A stretch of DNA of 5,800 bases from Pyrodictium delaneyi (lineage in GTDB: Archaea; Thermoproteota; Thermoprotei_A; Sulfolobales; Pyrodictiaceae), in the NCBI GenBank assembly GCA_015661645.1, contig DQVR01000080.1:1-5800 (forward strand), read 5' to 3'. The position numbers were made by a program, and so were the translations under genes. The notes below the pieces were generated by a model. That model saw only the letters and a list, made by a program, of their open reading frames with translations, made no database searches and was not told the origin of the DNA. Below are positions 4,559 to 5,800 of the stretch, piece after piece; the first letter of the stretch is position 1; each line of letters opens with the position of its first letter.

Positions 4559-5245
4559 TCAGAGCGTTGAGCTATATGTTTCTAATCGAGTAATGGTATT
4601 TGGTGTAAATTTGACGCCTTTGCGGGACCATTCTATCGCGTGTATGGGCGAAAGGGAGTGTATTTGTGCACCAAGCTTCCTAGCTAGGAGAGAGAGCGAG
4701 TAGAGTAGCAGCGGTACTACGCCCCAGATGTGTTTTCCCTGAAGACTGGCTATGAGCTTCCTATATCTTGAAGCGAGGAATTTTGCCAGCTTTTGTCTGG
4801 CCTCATTACCGTTTAGTGCAAAGAACACCTTATACTTTAAGGCTAGTAGTCTAGCGCCACGTGTAAGGCCTGATGGCGATATATAGATATATGCTATGTC
4901 AGCCGTATTGAAGTATTTGCCCCTAAGCTTTGAAATGAACCGCTGCAGTCTCTTTACCCTATTGGAGAACTGTAGAGGTGATGTAGGCCTTGATTCTTGC
5001 GTTGAAGCGTATACTGCTACTACCAGTGGGTTTGAGCCGGGAATTTCTACAACTATAGCGTGCAGTCTCATGTCCCTTGAGCTGTGAACTGAGACAGGTC
5101 TAGTTCTCTGTGAGGCGCCGGCTGCTTCAACTACTTTTGCTATACTGCGTGCACCCCCTATGAGGGGGAGTAGTATTTTGTTTGCTTCTGATAGGGCTCT
5201 TGCTTTGCGCTCGTTACTACTGGGTAGCGGCAATGTAATCCCCAT
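4559..5245 (-). CDS. Unrecognised basic protein, 228 residues from the preferred start
   Basis: I do not recognise this protein. The frame is open from 5596 (345 codons), but its first 130 residues contain no lysine and only two isoleucines and are rich in His, Gln, Ser, Thr and Pro, unlike the remainder with about 15 lysines. I therefore place the start at the ATG at 5245; a TTG four codons later, preceded by GGGG at suitable spacing, is an alternative. From this start: a helical stretch NERKARALSEANKILLPLIGG (residues 11-31), a hydrophobic beta-type segment LHAIVVEIPG then LVVAVYAS (62-81), a basic helix (94-110), IAYIYISPSGLTRGARLLALKYKVFFAL (117-144), and WGVVPLLLYSLSLLARKLGA (174-193), a hydrophobic helix too short and charged to be a clear membrane span. 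The beta-strand and basic-helix pattern vaguely recalls restriction-endonuclease-like folds, but no PD-(D/E)XK triad is evident. A soluble nucleic-acid-binding protein is a guess from charge only. Confidence 0.6.
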   Translation of the reverse strand: MGITLPLPSSNERKARALSEANKILLPLIGGARSIAKVVEAAGASQRTRPVSVHSSRDMRLHAIVVEIPGSNPLVVAVYASTQESRPTSPLQFSNRVKRLQRFISKLRGKYFNTADIAYIYISPSGLTRGARLLALKYKVFFALNGNEARQKLAKFLASRYRKLIASLQGKHIWGVVPLLLYSLSLLARKLGAQIHSLSPIHAIEWSRKGVKFTPNTITRLETYSSTL

Positions 5246-5655
5246 CGGTGTGAAAGGTGCCGGATGTCTAGGCTCCGCTTCCATGTGAAGCGGACTGCTT
5301 AGCCCTCTATTGAAGAATTGATCAACTGCTGTACTGGACAGGAAGAGTCTATGTTGGCTGCTCGACTGCCTGGCTCCGGGTAGTACGTAAGAGTGACGTT
5401 GTCCTTCCTGTGTAGTAGAGCCTGTCTGGAGATGTACAGTCTGTGGCATGTGTAGCATTGGAGCGTGCGCCCTGCCTGTCAGGGTTAATCGCATAGGGTG
5501 CTCCTGCCCTAGAGCGGTATCGTGGGCTGTGACGAGTGGACCACGGAACGAGCCCCTAATGGGGCTATGAGTGTAATCCCCGCATCGCTGAGCCATGCCC
5601 TATAGCTGTGCGGCTGGTAGAGAGTGGCTATGGCTAGTGTAACTCTTGCCGCGCT
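5246..5655. other. Probable spacer or leader between divergent genes, with small hairpins
   Basis: On the minus strand this region can be read as an N-terminal extension of the gene at 4559-5245 as far as 5596, but the composition argues against coding. Perfect hairpins occur: CCCTG/CAGGG (5470-5484), CGTGG/CCACG (5521-5545) and AGCCCC-TAAT-GGGGCT (5551-5566). ACAGGAA (5338-5344) and TTCCTGT (5404-5410) form a longer-range pair. If the minus gene starts at 5245, these would lie in its leader. I find no strong minus-strand TATA box or Shine-Dalgarno. No known RNA is recognisable. Confidence 0.4.
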
Positions 5656-5658
5656 ACA

Positions 5659-5695
5659 CTATATTAGGATGGTAGTAGGTACGGGTTGAGGGAGG
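5659..5695 (+). promoter_or_regulatory. Promoter and ribosome site of the methionine aminopeptidase gene
   Basis: CTATATTA (5659-5666) is a good TATA box predicting a start near 5685, giving a leader of under 20 bases. GGAGG (5691-5695), a strong Shine-Dalgarno, lies 6 bases before the GTG start codon. The two signals support each other and the chosen start. Confidence 0.55.
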
Positions 5696-5701
5696 CTCAT
5701 C

Positions 5702-5800
5702 GTGGATGAAGATGTTGTTAAGAAGTATATCGAAGCTGGGCGTATTGCACGAATAGTACGAGATGAAGCAGTTAAGCTGATAGAGGCTGGTAGAAGGCTT
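5702..5800 (+). CDS. map: Methionine aminopeptidase, type II, N-terminal part (cut by window end)
   Basis: The enzyme removes the initiator methionine from nascent proteins using a two-metal centre. Only the first 33 codons are present, from a GTG start. KKYIEAGRIARIVRDEAVKLIEAG (residues 7-30) matches the opening helix of archaeal and eukaryotic type II aminopeptidases, where a Y-x-x-A-G-x-I-A-x-x-V-R-x-E-A pattern is usual. The metal ligands and the helical insertion that defines type II lie beyond the window, so the assignment rests on this helix alone. The GTG is favoured over the ATG at 5706, which is in another frame, because the family motif is in the GTG frame and GGAGG precedes it at 6 bases. 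Confidence 0.8.
   Translation, partial: MDEDVVKKYIEAGRIARIVRDEAVKLIEAGRRL

Noticed and set aside
5529..5591. C/D-like boxes GTGACGA and CTGA upstream of the minus-strand gene
   Set aside because: The boxes are 52 bases apart with no internal D'/C' boxes, which is outside the usual archaeal geometry.
1..5800. CRISPR array, insertion sequence or defence cassette
   Set aside because: No regularly spaced repeats, no transposase-like translation, no terminal inverted repeats with target duplications, and no recognisable defence protein were found.

Overview
The window looks like chromosomal DNA of a hyperthermophilic crenarchaeon, probably Desulfurococcales and possibly close to Pyrodictium or Hyperthermus. 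The evidence is an archaeal-type valyl-tRNA synthetase, AGG/AGA- and ATA-rich codon use, TATA-box promoters, G-rich Shine-Dalgarno motifs and GC-rich hairpins in the spacers. The genus-level guess comes from recall of protein style, not from a database search.

Left part (1-2840): a few codons of a possible minus-strand gene run off the left edge. Then comes a roughly 340-base spacer with a TATA box readable in both directions, a long GC-rich hairpin, a second TATA box, and a leader that can form two hairpins. It leads into the complete valyl-tRNA synthetase gene valS (366-2840, +).

Middle (2841-3883): a 434-base spacer holds a T-run, a candidate box C/D guide sRNA and a very GC-rich hairpin. 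It is followed by a complete gene for a 202-residue HD-domain metal-dependent phosphohydrolase of the YfbR/HDDC2 type (3275-3883, +).

Right part (3884-5800): about 675 bases of AT-rich DNA carry no convincing gene. Within them is a sharp GC-rich island at about 4256-4350 that folds into two abutting stems and sits the right distance below a TATA box; it is the best candidate here for an unrecognised non-coding RNA. Next is an unrecognised, basic minus-strand protein (4559 to about 5245). Its frame stays open to 5596, but that extension has no lysine and looks non-coding. The last 99 bases are the start of a type II methionine aminopeptidase gene (5702 onward, +).

valS and the aminopeptidase gene are translation and protein-maturation housekeeping genes. 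The HD protein is probably nucleotide housekeeping. There is no operon: each gene has its own spacer. I see no CRISPR array, insertion sequence, tRNA, rRNA or defence cassette. The less explained content is the set of structured, possibly transcribed elements between genes.
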